In this document: in pieces, positions 1 to 12,253 of the stretch
Layout: every line of letters begins with the position of its first letter
Position numbering within the stretch: the stretch's first letter is position 1
NCBI RefSeq assembly: GCF_965638725.1
Contig: NC_134970.1
Span: 5,089,001 to 5,153,000 of the forward strand
Source of the DNA: Aptenodytes patagonicus
Lineage: Eukaryota > Chordata > Aves > Sphenisciformes > Spheniscidae
Direction: 5' to 3'
Length of the DNA: 64,000 nt
Notes under the pieces: generated by a model
Database searches by the model: none
What the model saw: the letters and a program-made list of their open reading frames with translations, nothing else
What the model was told of the DNA's origin: nothing
Position numbers and translations under genes: made by a program

Positions 1-1820
1 TGCTCTTGCAGAGGCACGGGAAGGGAGCGCTCTGCCCTTGTCTAAGCACCCCTCTGCCTGCTCCTGCTGTGGAGGAGAGCGGGGCAGTCTTGCTTGCTAG
101 TTGCCTCTAACATACCTCTCCTAGAAACAAAGCCATCTGTCCTGCAGTCTGAATTCCCAGCATGGAGGGGAAAAGCAGAGCCCCCTCACCCGCGGGAGAC
201 CCAGGCTCCGGTGCAGCGCCGGCTCTGGGGGGTGACTTCTGTCCTGGCTTTGCGATGTGTTTGCGTTCAACCTCCCACTTGCAGGTTTTGTCCTCTCCCT
301 CGGCTGCTTGCTTGATCTCGGAGGGAACTCTGACGTTGCTCGGTGCTGACAGCTTTGCAGCGAATCCAAGGAGCTGGCTGCGACTCAAGTTCAAAGTGCT
401 GGGCATAAGGGTCTGCTGCGGGAGGGAAAATGAGCCTAGGGAGTCCTGGGTCACTGCTGCCCTCCCCCAGCAAGCCCTGTGCTGTGGCATGGGCTTGGAC
501 ATGGGTCGCAGACCATCCTGTTGCTTGGGGGTTGCCCTTGTACGAGTCCCCTGCAAGTAGCTTGCTTGCTTCACTCTAATGCGGGCTTGAAGATGCTGCA
601 TCAGTTTAACTTGTGCCTGCAAATTGAGGCTTTCCTGATGGAAGCTGGATTTCAGCGGCTTTTCTGATGGATATTTCTCCACTTAAAAATAGTTCCTTTA
701 AGGAAGTGGATGCAACTCTACATAGACTGGGCTTGAGATGTTAATTACTCAAGCAAGAGTCAGTTTAGGAATCAAGATCAGGAGGTAAATGAGTGCCGGG
801 ATGTTGCAGCGTGAGCTGGACACTCGGGTGAGGTTCGGCGTGGTTAGGAGGGAGGTGGGAATGGCTCTGCGATGGTCACAGTACCGACGATGCGTCGCTT
901 GCACGGCTTGAGATTTTTGTGGGCTATTTGGGATGGACTAAGGCAAACAAGGAGCGGAAGCGCGCCGCGGGGAGGACGGGGCTGTTCCTCCCACAGGAAG
1001 CCCAGGATTAAGACACTAGCTGGATTGTGCCGCCGTCATGATCATGCTGCTGGACCCCGTGGCTGAGCACGGCCCGGCAGCTGCGCGGAGCAACAGCAAC
1101 ACGTTCAACGCAGCGGCTCTTGGCAGAGGAGCCGGGGCCAGTTGCAACACGACGAGTGAAAATAAACACCAGTGCTGTAACTGTCAGCGCTGTAAGGGGA
1201 AGGAGCGTGAGTGCAGGGGCCGGCAGGAAGCCATTGGTCTTGCAGATGGCTCGCACGGGCCAGGGGCTTTCGGCCCCTGCCTGCTGCCGTGCCGAGCCCT
1301 GCTCCCCCAGCATCTCCCACCCATGGGCATGGAGCCACTGCGCCCTGATCAGCCGCTGCCCTCACCCTGAGCTCTGCCTTGCTTGGGTGGGGATGGAGGA
1401 TGAAGCCAGCGCTACCTTAATCTTTCCGGTGGTGGTGGCTCTGCCAAACCCTGGCCTTGGCTACTACCGTGACATCCCAGGGCACTAGTGGCTTTGGGGG
1501 GGACATTGTCTGGGGCAGTGTTTCTGCTATGGGACTTGCAAGCTGGGGAGCCCAGGTCCCTGGGTGGCGTCGGGGCTGGTTTGTGGTCTGGGGTCTGTCT
1601 GCTGGGCTTTAAATATGATTCCAGTGAGCTTTTGCTTCCTTGAGTCCTACAGAGTGTTTATACCAGAGTGCAAAGTGACCTTTAAAAGGCGCCGGGTTCT
1701 GGTTGTCTCCCTGGATGAGGAGAGGAAGCAGAGCAGGACTAGCACGGTTACGCACCGCGCTGCTGCTGAGATGCTCTGCGTTCAGAGCTGACACCGCGCG
1801 TTTCTCCCTCTGTCCCGCAG
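1..1820. other. PPARD 5' region, no recognised coding sequence
   Basis: This stretch lies upstream of the first PPARD coding exon, whose acceptor (tgtcccgcag) ends at 1820. It is most likely intron or 5' flank of PPARD. The open frames on both strands are short, overlap each other and carry no recognisable domain. Non-coding first exons of PPARD may lie here or further left, but I could not place one. Confidence 0.5.
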
Positions 1821-1864
1821 GCTAGCAGGAACAGCCTGGTAGGGTCCATCTCGGATAGACGCGG

Positions 1865-1986
1865 ATGATGCCAGAGCTATGACAGGGATTGCAGTCTTGG
1901 CACTGAGGGGTGATCAATTATGGAACAACTACAGGAGGAAATACCTGAGGTCAGGGAAGAGGAGGAGGAAGAGGAAGAGGCAGTGA
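1865..1986 (+). promoter_or_regulatory. Two upstream ORFs ahead of and overlapping the PPARD start codon
   Basis: In the exon that carries the PPARD start, an ATG at 1865 opens a five-codon frame (MMPEL) that stops at 1880-1882. Its stop overlaps a second ATG at 1879 in the arrangement ATGA. The second frame runs 35 codons to a TGA at 1984-1986, so it reads across the PPARD ATG at 1920 in a different frame. Such frames usually lower translation of the main ORF. That effect is inferred here, and use of this exon in the 5' leader is assumed from the acceptor at 1820. Confidence 0.6.
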
Positions 1987-4900
1987 TGGTGGCAAGCGGA
2001 CCCTCGGACCCAAGTGGAGGACCAGACAGCTCGCTGCCTTCAAGCAGCTACACAGGTGAGTGGAGCTGCGGGAGCTCGTCTGTCCCTGGAGCATTCAGGC
2101 ATCCACGTCCTCCGGGCAGCATGCTCAGCTGCAAAGGGCAGAGGAATGGAGTTTGGCTTGTTTTAATCTCTTCCCTTTGTGAAATAATACATCAAGAGCT
2201 AAGTTATGGAGAGGCTTACTTCTTTCTCTGCGGTCGCTGCACAGCTGTTGGTAGCGGTTTGGGAGATGGAAATTAAAAGGACAGGCAGGTAACTTTGTGC
2301 CCCAGATGGGGAGGACTCTCAGGGTGCCTGAGAACACTTCCCCGACCGCTTCTCCAAGTCCTCAGTGCAAACTGATTGTAGGAGCCTGGAGGAGAAGGTC
2401 TGTTGCTGCTGAAGAGATTCCTCTGGAGCCCCGGGCGTTCCAGCCCTGTGCCAGCCTCCTGCCAACTGGGGATTATAAAATTTGCTGGTTGGGTTTCATT
2501 GCCTAGACGTGAATGCCAGAGGGAAGAAATCAGTGTTGATGTGGAGTCTCTCGGCTGCTGGGCACACTGGGGGCACTCTTGGCTCTGTGCATGGCATCTG
2601 CCTGCAGCCAGTGCCTGATCTCAGAGGTTAACTGCTCAGATGCAATGCCAGCGGCAGGCTGGGACAGTGCTGGAAATCCCTTGTCGGCCCCATGGCTGGA
2701 GGAGTTAGATGCGACGCTGGGCTCGTGGCTACTACACGAAAGGACATTTCCCTTTGTGCGTTTGCAGACCTTTCGCAGAGCTCCTCTCCCTCCCTGTCGG
2801 ACCAACTGCAGATGGGCTGCGAGGAGGCGGCCTTGGGAGCGCTGAACGTGGAGTGCAGGGTCTGCGGAGACAAAGCCTCGGGGTTTCACTATGGTGTGCA
2901 CGCCTGCGAGGGCTGCAAGGTACGTACGCTCTGGGGAGGGCTGGCTTCAGCAATGCCAAGCGGAGATTAGGCCCCAGGGAGCACGCCATCTCTTCAGACA
3001 AGCAGGTTTGCAGCAAAGCAGGGATGCAGGATTGAGTGATTGTAAAAAAATCATTTGCAACCTGTCCAGAGAGTGTGAAGTGTAGAGGCGGGCACACAAA
3101 TACTGTCCTGGGGGAGGCAGCTGAGATCCGTATGGCCCGAATCTTGCCCCATCATGCTTTATCTTGTAAAGCAAATCCATCTGTCCCCACGGGGACCCTG
3201 GCTTTGCTTTTAAAGATGCTTTCTGTGCTGCAGATCAGCAGAGAGCTGTGTGTTTATCCCCCTGGGATCACTGGCTGCAGCTTGGATGGGCCTCTGAAAT
3301 TCTTTCCCCCACAGCAGATGCCAGCGGGGCTGCGTTAGTGGCCCAGGACCTGCCAGACATTCCTGCAGGCTGGAGCCGGCCCGCAGCTTGTTCCTCCATC
3401 CCTCCCTGCCGGCTGCCTGCAGTATCACACACGCAGTATCCAGCACCGGCCCGTGGGCTGCCCTCCATGGTTCCTCCTCTGCAGCCCCCTTCTCCCACCG
3501 AACGACCTCTCCTTGAGATAGAGACTCTGCTTGTGTCAAAGAGACCCAGGGCTCCTCCTCCCCACCCGGCTGAACCTCCATGAGGCTCCTGGGGATAATA
3601 AACCAGCCTGGTCCCAAACCACAGGTGCTAACACTGCTGTTCCCTTGTCCCCCTGCTCCGCGTCCCCCTCTGTGCCACCTGCCTGCAGGGTTTCTTCCGC
3701 CGGACAATCCGTATGAAGCTGGAGTATGAGAAGTGCGAGCGGAGCTGCAAGATTCAGAAGAAGAACCGGAACAAGTGCCAGTACTGCCGCTTCCAGAAAT
3801 GCCTCTCGCTGGGCATGTCACATAACGGTGAGTGTCACCGCTGTCCACAGGCCTGGCCGGCTGGGTGCCACGGGGCCATCTGCCCTTCTGTGAAGGGTTC
3901 GCACGGGGAGGCTGCATGCAGCTTGCTTTATCCTGTGGCTCTGTTCTTGCTGGGGGATCGTCTTTCAAACCCAATGCTTTGAGCCTTTGACTCTTCATCC
4001 CCTTCTTCTGTACGAGAAGGTTCATTCCTGCCATGCAGGCTGGCTGTTGGCACATGGCTGTCCCTTACGGGTTGACCCCGGAGGGAACCAGACACACAGA
4101 TTGCTCTTCTGTGCTGAGATTTTTAAACTTCAGGTGTAACCATCTTGTTCCTGGCCAAGCAAAGGTGTTTATGTGGGAAGTAGGGTTTGTGCGAGAGCCC
4201 AGAGGAGTGGGAACGGGAGCTTAGTGTGAGGTTGTGTTGGCAAGGGTAGCAGTAATGGCTGGTTCACGAAGGTGTTGATGCCAGAGGAGCTGCAGCCCTG
4301 GAGGAGCATCATGTTGCGTAGCTGCAGGTGTTCACCAGCAGACCTCTGAGGCGGCAGAGCAGACTGCTGCCTCCCTGGACGCGTCTCCTGGGGTCACCCC
4401 CAGTGTCCTGACCCGACGGTTTTGCCTCCCTGACAGCAATCCGCTTCGGCCGCATGCCGGAGGCAGAGAAGAGGAAGCTGGTGGCAGGGCTGACGGCGAG
4501 TGAGATCAGCTGCCAGAACCCGCAGGTGGCCGACCTGAAAGCTTTCTCCAAGCACATCTACAATGCCTACCTGAAAAACTTCAACATGACCAAAAAGAAG
4601 GCGAGAGGTATCTTGACCGGGAAGGCCAGCAGCACCCCAGTAAGTTTCCTCCCCGGGGCAGGCGGGGTTGGCCATGAAACAACATGGTGTTGTGGTTTAA
4701 CCTCAGTCGGCAACTGAGCACCACCCAGCCGCTCGCTCGCTCCTCCCCGCCCCGGTGGGATGGGGGAGAGAATTGGAAGAGTAGAAGTGAGAAAAAACTT
4801 GTGGGTTAAGATAAAGACGGTTTAATAATTGAAATAAAATAATAACAATAATAATAATAATAATAATAGTAATAATAATAATAATACACAAAGCAAGTGA

Positions 4901-7900
4901 TGCACAGTGCAGTTGCTCACCACCCGCCGACCGATGCCCAGCCAGTCCCCGAGCAGCGGTCACCCCCCCCGGACAACTCCCCCCAGTTTCTGTACTGGGC
5001 ATGACGTCCCATGGTATGGAATGTCCCTTTGGCCAGTTGGGGTCAGCTGTCCTGGCTGTGCCCCCTCCCAGCTTCTTGTGCACCCCCAGCCTGCTCAGTC
5101 GGTAGAGCACGGGAAGCTGGAAAGTCCTTGACTAGTGCAAGCACTGCTCAGCAACAACTAAACCATCGGTGTGTTATCAACATTGTTCTCCTCCTAAATC
5201 CAAAACACAGCACTGTACTGGCTACTGGGAAGAAAATTAACTCTATCCCTGCCGAAACCAGGACAATATCCACCCCTTATTCTGTACCGTCTACGTCATG
5301 CTCAAGTCCCATATTTTCCAGTACATTTCCATTAATCACCACCCCTTTTCCCGGGTGGTTTTTTTTTAATATATATATATATTCACACAGATATCATTCC
5401 CTTAGTCTATGGGCCATCCCTCTAAAATGTTCAGTGAGTTCATTTAGTCCATGACTTCGGGCTCCATCTGTCGTAATAATCTTCCGGGGCAGGAAAGATG
5501 GGGATGGTATGTGGTGTTGGATTGTTTCATGTTGAAGTCAGTTCTGGTACCATCATCACTGTGCTTTGCTTGGTTTCATCAAAGTTATTCTTCATTAATC
5601 TGGGTGATTCTTATTGTAATATCATTAGTATGGCATATAATATTATGTAGCACTTAACATCACATAATTCAGATCATTGGCTATTCTCACCCAAAATCCA
5701 ATCCCCTTGAGGTACACATCGGACTGCCCCATCCTTCCGCATTATCCACCAAGTGCACCCAGGTCCTTGAGCAAAAACAATCCCACGGGTGGGTTTGCCT
5801 CTGCCCGAGGCAGGAATAACCCAAACTGTTTTCCCCAACATATTTTTTACGTGCACTACAGGGATTTTATTCCCATCTACAGTACGTAAAAGTTCTGACT
5901 GGGCAGGGCCTGCTCGATTGGCAGATCCCCGAGTGTTGACTGACCAGGTTGGCCTTTGCTAAATGTGTGTCCCAATGTTTGAACGTCCCGCCACCCATTG
6001 CTCTCAGCGTAGTCTTTAACAGTCCATTGTATTGTTCAATTTTCCCGGAGGCTGGTGCCTGATAGGGGATGTGATACACCAACTCAATGCCGTGCTCTTT
6101 GGCCCAGGTCTATGAGATTGTGTTGGAAATGAGTCCCGTTGTCTGACTCAATTCTTTCTGGGGTGCCATGTCGCCATAGGACTTGCTTTTCAAGGCCCAG
6201 GACAGTGTTCCGGGCGGTGGCACGGGGCACGGGATATGTTTCCAGCCATCCGGTGGTTGCCTCCACCATTGTAAGCACGTGGCGCTTGCCTTGGCGGGTT
6301 TGTGGGAGTGTGATATAATCGATCTGCCAGGCCTCCCCATATTTATATTTCAGCCATCGTCCTCCATACCAGAGAGGCTTTAACCGCTTGGCTTGCTTGA
6401 TTGCAGCGCATGTTTCACATTCATGGATAACCTGTGCAATAGTGTCCATGGTCAAGTCCACCCCTCGATCACGAGCCCATCTGTTGCATCTCTTCCTTGG
6501 TGACCTGAGGTGTCATGGGCCCACCGAGCTAGAAATAATTCACCCTTACGTTGCCAGTCCAGATCCACCTGAGCCACTTCAATCTGAGCAGCCTGATCCC
6601 CCTGCTGGTTGTTTTGATGTTCTTCAGTGGCCCGACTCTTGGGTACGTGAGCATCTACGTGACGGACTTTTACAACCAGGTTCTCCACCCGGGCAGCAAT
6701 ATCTTGCCACAATGCGGCAGCCCAGATGGGTTTGCCTCTGCGCTGCCAGTTGCTCTGCTTCCATTGCTGCAACCACCCCCACAGGGCATTTCCCACCATC
6801 CCTGAGTCAGTATAGAGACAGAGCACTGGCCACTTTTCTCGGTCAGCAATGTCTAAAGCCAGCTGGATGGCCTTTACTGCTGTAAATTGGCTCGATTCAC
6901 CTTCTCCTTCAGCAGTTTCTGCAACTTGTCGCATGGGACTCCATACAGCAGCTTTCCACCTCCGATGCTTTCCCACAAGACGACAGGACCCATCAGTGAA
7001 CAGGGCATATTGCTTCTCATTTTCTGGTAGTTCATTATACATTGGGGCCTCCTCAGCACGGGTCACCTCCTCCTCTGGCGATATTCCAAAATCTTTGCCC
7101 TCTGGCCAATCCATGATCACTTCCAGGATTCCTGGGCGACTGGGGTTTCCTATTCGAGCCTGTTGTGTGATCAGTGCGACCCACTTACTCCACGTAGCAT
7201 CAGTTGCATGATGGGTACAGGGGACCCTCCCTCTGAACATCCAGCCCAGCACTGGCAGTCGGGGTGCCAGGAGGAGCTGTGCTTCAGTGCCGATCACTTC
7301 CGAAGCAGCTCGAACCCCTTCATATGCTGCCAATCTCTCTTTTTCAGTTGGAGTATAGCGGGCCTCAGATCCTCTGTATCCCCGACTCCAAAACCCTAGG
7401 GGTCGACCTCGAGTCTCCCCCGGTGCTTTCTGCCAGAGGCTCCAGGTAGGGCCGTTCTCCCCAGCTGCGGTGTAGAGCACATTTTTTACATCTTGTCCTG
7501 CCCGGACTGGCCCCAGGGCTACTGCATGAACTATCTCCCGTTTAATTTGTTCAAAAGCTTGTTGTTGCTCAGGGCCCCATTTGAAATCGTTCTTCTTTCG
7601 GGTCACTTGATAGAGATGGTTTACGATCAGACTGTAATTTGGAATGTGCATTCTCCAAAAACCCACGACGCCTAAGAAAGCTTCTGTTTCCTTTTTGCTA
7701 GTTGGTGGAGACATGGCTGTTATTTTGCTGATCACATCCATTGGGATTTGACGACGTCCATCTTGCCGTTTTATTCCTAAAAATTGGATCTCCTGTGCAG
7801 GTCCCTTGACTTTACTTTGTTTCATGGCAAACCCGGCCTTCAGCAGGATTTGGACTATTTCCTTCCCTTTTTCAAAAACTTTTCCTGCTGTCTTGCCCCA

Positions 7901-10900
7901 CGTTGGGCGCTCTTCTACTCAGACCCTGGCAACACGCCCTGCGGCCACTCTGACCCCAGTGACAGGCCCTGCAGCCACTCAGACCCCGGCGACAGGCCCT
8001 GTGGCTGAACCAAAAAGCCAACCTGTGCCGGTACCAGTCGCCCCTGTACACAGGAAGAAATCCTGGAAGCGGAAGTCGGCTCGTTTAGTAAGGGAGGAAT
8101 AAACTTCTTCTAAAAGGGAACCGGAGGAAGAAGTGGACGAGGCAGACTACCCTGGAGAAGGGCCATCACGAGAACAGGAGGAGGAGGGCCGGCAACTGCT
8201 CGGGGAGGAAGAAGAGGAAGAATTTATGAAAGAGGCAGTGACCACCCGATCTCTATCCCTGAGTGAGCTGCGAGATATACAAAAAGATTTCAGCCGTCGT
8301 CCAGGTGAGCATATTGTCACCTGGCTGCTCCGATGCTGGGATAATGGGGCCAGTAGCCCGGAATTAGAGGGTAGGGAAGCCAAGCAGCTGGGATCCCTTT
8401 CTAGGGAAGGGGGCATTGACAAAACGATTGGAAAAGGGACACAAGTCCTCAGCCTTTGGAGGCAACTCTTGTCAAGCGTGAAGGAAAGGTATCCCTTTAA
8501 GGAAGATGTCATATGTCGCCCAGGCAAGTGGGCCACCATGGAGAAGGGTATCCAGTTCCTGAGGGAATTAGCTGTGCTGGAGGTGATTTATGATGACCTG
8601 AGCAATGAACAACTATCCAAAGATCCAGATGAAGTCAGGTGCACACGACCCATGTGGCGGAAGTTTATAAGGAGCTCACCATCGCCATACTCCAATTAAT
8701 TGGCAGTGATGACCTGGAAAGATGGAGAGGGACAAACAGTGGATGAATTGGCTGGTCAACTCCAGCAATATGAGGAAAGTCTCTCTTCCTCCCTCATCTC
8801 GGCTGTGGAGAAACTGTCCCGGGAGGTCCAGCAACTCAGAGAGGATAGGTCCTACTCCTCACCTGTACGGACCAGTATCTCGGCTATTAGGAGTCAGCGT
8901 TCTTTTGCTCAAGAGAGAGAATATAAAGGGTACACACCACGGGGCACCCTATGGTTTTACCTGCGTGACCACGGAGAGGACATGAGGAAGTGGGATGGAA
9001 AACCTACCGCAGCCCTAGGGGCACGGGTACGTGAATTGCAAGGGAAAACAATCACAGAAAGGGGTTCTTCCAGGAAAATTGCTGCTCCAGTTTCCAGCGG
9101 GCAGTTCCCCAGACAGAGTAGAAGGGCTGATCTTACTTCTGGTCTTAATGAAGAAACTTCTGACTCGTATTTACAAGAAATGAGAAATGAGTACTGTGAT
9201 GAGGACTAGAGGGGCCCTGCCTCCAGCCAGGGGGAGGAAAGGGACAACCGGGTTTCCTGGACTGTGTGGATTCGGTGGCCTGGCACATCGGACCCACAGG
9301 AGTATAAGGCTCTAGTAGACACCGGTGCACAGTGTACCCTAATGCCATCAAGCTATAGAGGGGCAGAACCCATCTGTATTTCTGGGGTGATGGGGGGATC
9401 CCAACAGCTAACTGTATTGGAAGCCGAAGTGAGTCTAACTGGGAATGGGTGGCAGAAGCACCCCATTGTGACTGGCCCAGATGCTCCGTGCATCCTTGGC
9501 ATAGACTACCTCAGGAGAGGGTATTTCAAGGACCCAAAAGGGTACCGGTGGGCTTTTGGTACAGCTGCCTTGGAGACGGAAGAAATGAAACAGCTGCCCA
9601 CCTTGCCTGGTCTCTCGGAGGACCCCTCTGTTGTGGGGTTGCTGAGGGTCGAAGACCAACAGGTGCCAGTCGCTACCACAGCGGTGCACCGGCGGCAATA
9701 TCGCACCAACCGAGACTCCCTGATTCCCATCCATGAGCTGATTCGTCGACTGGAGAGCCAAGGAGTGATCAGCAAGACCCGCTCACCCTTTAACAGTCCC
9801 ATATGGCCAGTGCGAAAGTCTAACGGGGAGTGGAGACTGACAGTAGACTATCGTAGCCTGAACAAAGTCACGCCGCCGCTGAGTGCTGCTGTGCCGGACA
9901 TGCGAGAACTTCAATCCGAACCAGAGTCAAAGGCAGCCAAGTGGATTGCCACAAGTGATGTCGCTAATGCGTTCTTCTCAGTCCCTTTGGCAGCGGAGTG
10001 CAGGCCACAGTTTGCTTTCACATGGAGGGGTGTCCAGTACACCTGGAACCAACTGCCCCAGGGGTGGAAACACAGCCCCACCATTTGCCATGGACTGATC
10101 CGGACTGCGCTGTAACAGGGTGAGGCTCCAAACACCTGCAATACATTGATGACATCGTCGTGTGGGGCAACACAGCAGGAGAAGTTTTTGAGAAAGGGAA
10201 GAAAATAGTCCAAATCCTGCTGAAGGCCGGGTTTGCCATAAAACAAAGTAAAGTCAAGGGACCTGCACAGGAGATCCAATTTTTAGGAAAAAAATGGCAA
10301 GATGGACATCAAAAAGGACTGTCGTGGTTTAACCTCAGTCGGCAACTGAGCACCACCCAGCCGCTCACTCACTTCTCTCCCCCCCCCCGCCCCGGTGGGA
10401 TGGGGGAGAGAATTGGAAGAGTAGAAGTGAGAAAAACTCGTGGGTTGAGATAAAGACAGTTTAATAATTGAAATAAAATAATAACAACAACAACAACAAT
10501 AATAATAATACACAAAGCAAGTGATGCACAGTGCAATTGCTCACCACCCACCAACCGATGCCCAGCCAGTCCCCGAGCAGCGGCCTCCCCGGCCAGCTTT
10601 CCCCAGTTTCTGTACTGAGCATGACGTCCCATGGTATGGAATGTCCCTTTGGCCAGTTGGGGTCAGCTGTCCTGGCTGTGCCCCCTCCCAGCTTCTTGTG
10701 CACCCCCAGCCTGCTCAGTCGGTGGAGCACGGGAAGCTGAAAAGTCCTTGACTAGTGCAAGCACTGCTCAGCAACAACTAAACCATCGGTGTGTTATCAA
10801 CATTGTTCTCCTCCTAAATCCAAAACACAGCACTGTACCGGCTACTAAGAAGGAAATTAACTCTATCCCTGCCAAAACCAGGACACATGGGAGGCTGTTC

Positions 10901-12253
10901 TCTGGGAGATGCTGCACATCTCCCTCCTGCTGTAGCTGTTCCACATGCACCAGTTCCCAGCTGCAGCCGGGTGGGCTCTACACGTCCTGCCCCTCGCTGG
11001 GAAAATTCCCATTGCTCTGCAGACTTGTGCTGTTGTGGGTGGGTGCGGGTTGCCCGGGCACTGACAGGCAGACAAATGCGAGTGTCCTTGGCAGAGCTGT
11101 TATCTCGAGTCCCCGCGGCAGGTTCCTAACTGCTTGCTTCTTTTTCAAGCAGCCTTTTGTGATCCACGACATGGACACCTTGTGGCAGGCAGAAAAGGGG
11201 CTGGTCTGGAAACAGCTAGTGAATGGCATTCCCCCCTACAAGGAGATCGGGGTGCACGTCTTCTACCGCTGCCAGTGCACCACGGTGGAGACTGTGAGGG
11301 AGCTCACGGAGTTCGCCAAAAGCATCCCCAGCTTCATAGGCCTCTACTTGAATGACCAAGTGACTCTGCTGAAGTATGGGGTGCACGAGGCCATCTTTGC
11401 CATGCTGGCCTCCATCATGAACAAGGATGGGCTGTTGGTGGCCAACGGGAACGGCTTCGTGACCCGCGAGTTCCTGCGTAGCCTGCGCAAGCCCTTCAAC
11501 GAGATCATGGAGCCCAAATTTGAGTTTGCTGTGAAATTCAACGCGCTGGAGCTAGATGACAGTGACCTGTCTCTGTTTGTGGCTGCCATTATCCTGTGCG
11601 GAGGTGAGCGGGTGCTCTTGGCCATGTGAGTCTCAGGAAGAGTCCTCCTGTACTTAGAGGTGGTTGGGGCTGGGCTGGGGGAGCTGAGCTGCAGCTGGCC
11701 CTGAGATCAGCCAGGGGTGTCTTAGGGGGATGAGAGAAGAACTGAACAGTTCCAAAACCAAAGCTTCTCCATGGCGGTGATGCCTAGCAAGCTTGGACCA
11801 AGAACAAGGAGCGTAGAAGTGGCATCTCCTCCTTGTATGCTGCTGTGGGATATGTTGTCCAAGAGCACACTTCTCCCCTTGTCTAGTTGACAAGGTTGGA
11901 GTCACAGTGGGTGGGTTACAGTCCCCGTCTCCCTTTCCCCAGGAGGAGCATGTGCTTTGGAGGGCTACACCATAACACTACAGCTACCGTGCTTCCTCTC
12001 CACAGACCGTCCTGGCCTGATGAACGTGAAGCAGGTGGAGGAGATCCAAGACAACATCCTGCGAGCGCTGGAGTTTCACCTGCATTCGAACCACCCGGAT
12101 GCCCAGTACCTCTTCCCCAAGCTGCTGCAGAAGATGGCCGACCTGCGGCAGCTGGTGACGGAGCATGCCCAGCTGGTGCAGAAGATCAAGAAGACGGAGA
12201 CGGAGACATCTCTGCACCCACTTCTGCAGGAGATTTACAAGGACATGTACTAA
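1920..12253 (+). CDS. PPARD: Peroxisome proliferator-activated receptor delta, six coding exons
   Basis: Nuclear receptor that binds DNA with RXR and is activated by fatty acids; it controls lipid oxidation genes. Coding exons: 1920-2055, 2768-2919, 3689-3827, 4437-4639, 11153-11603 (or from 11150) and 12006-12253; phases close to give 442 or 443 aa (human 441). Exon 1 encodes an acidic A/B region beginning [11 protein letters not shown]. Exon 2 carries the first C4 zinc finger ([15 protein letters not shown]-box CEGCK) and exon 3 the second ([18 protein letters not shown]). Exon 4 carries the hinge, and exons 5-6 the ligand-binding domain ending [10 protein letters not shown]. The exon with the ATG begins at 1821 after a clear acceptor. 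Intron 4 is inflated to 6.5 kb by an antisense ERVL provirus. The exon 5 acceptor is a tandem AAGCAG site, so one glutamine may be optional. All domains are intact. Confidence 0.97.
4688..5265 (-). repeat. ERVL LTR, left copy (3' LTR of the provirus)
   Basis: 578-bp LTR with TG...CA ends. Read on minus, it has a conserved U3 start, then a GC-rich promoter stretch, an ATTAAA-like polyadenylation region next to a TTA/TTG-type microsatellite (4838-4885 on plus), and a C/G-rich end. It is about 95 percent identical to the right copy outside the microsatellite. It is flanked on its outer side by CATGG. Confidence 0.93.
10320..10885 (-). repeat. ERVL LTR, right copy (5' LTR of the provirus)
   Basis: 566-bp direct repeat of the left LTR, in the same orientation, with a shorter trinucleotide microsatellite near 10480-10510. 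The outer flank is CATGG at 10886-10890, matching the left flank. As this LTR reads on minus, any residual promoter activity would fire leftwards, antisense to PPARD. Confidence 0.93.

Larger units (their letters stand above)
4683..10890 (-). mobile_element. ERVL-type endogenous retrovirus, broken, in PPARD intron 4
   Basis: A class III (ERVL) provirus fossil bounded by two direct LTRs (4688-5265 and 10320-10885) and a 5-bp target-site duplication CATGG (4683-4687 and 10886-10890). The LTRs read on the minus strand (5' TGTCCTGG, 3' CCACAACA or CCACGACA), so the element is antisense to PPARD. Recognisable parts are gag (about 7.9-9.2 kb), a DTGA-type protease (about 9.3-9.6 kb) and the front of reverse transcriptase (about 9.65-10.3 kb), all read on plus. 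The rear of reverse transcriptase, RNase H and integrase (about 7.8-5.7 kb) read on minus. No envelope gene is seen, as is usual for ERVL. The internal parts lie head to head on opposite strands, so the copy is broken, with several breaks. By eye the LTRs differ at about 4-5 percent of sites outside the microsatellite, which suggests an insertion on the order of ten million years ago at avian neutral rates. Confidence 0.93.

Noticed and set aside
107-682. 191-aa minus-strand frame at the left end
   Set aside because: No domain, and it overlaps plus frames of similar length. It is likely chance in the PPARD 5' region.
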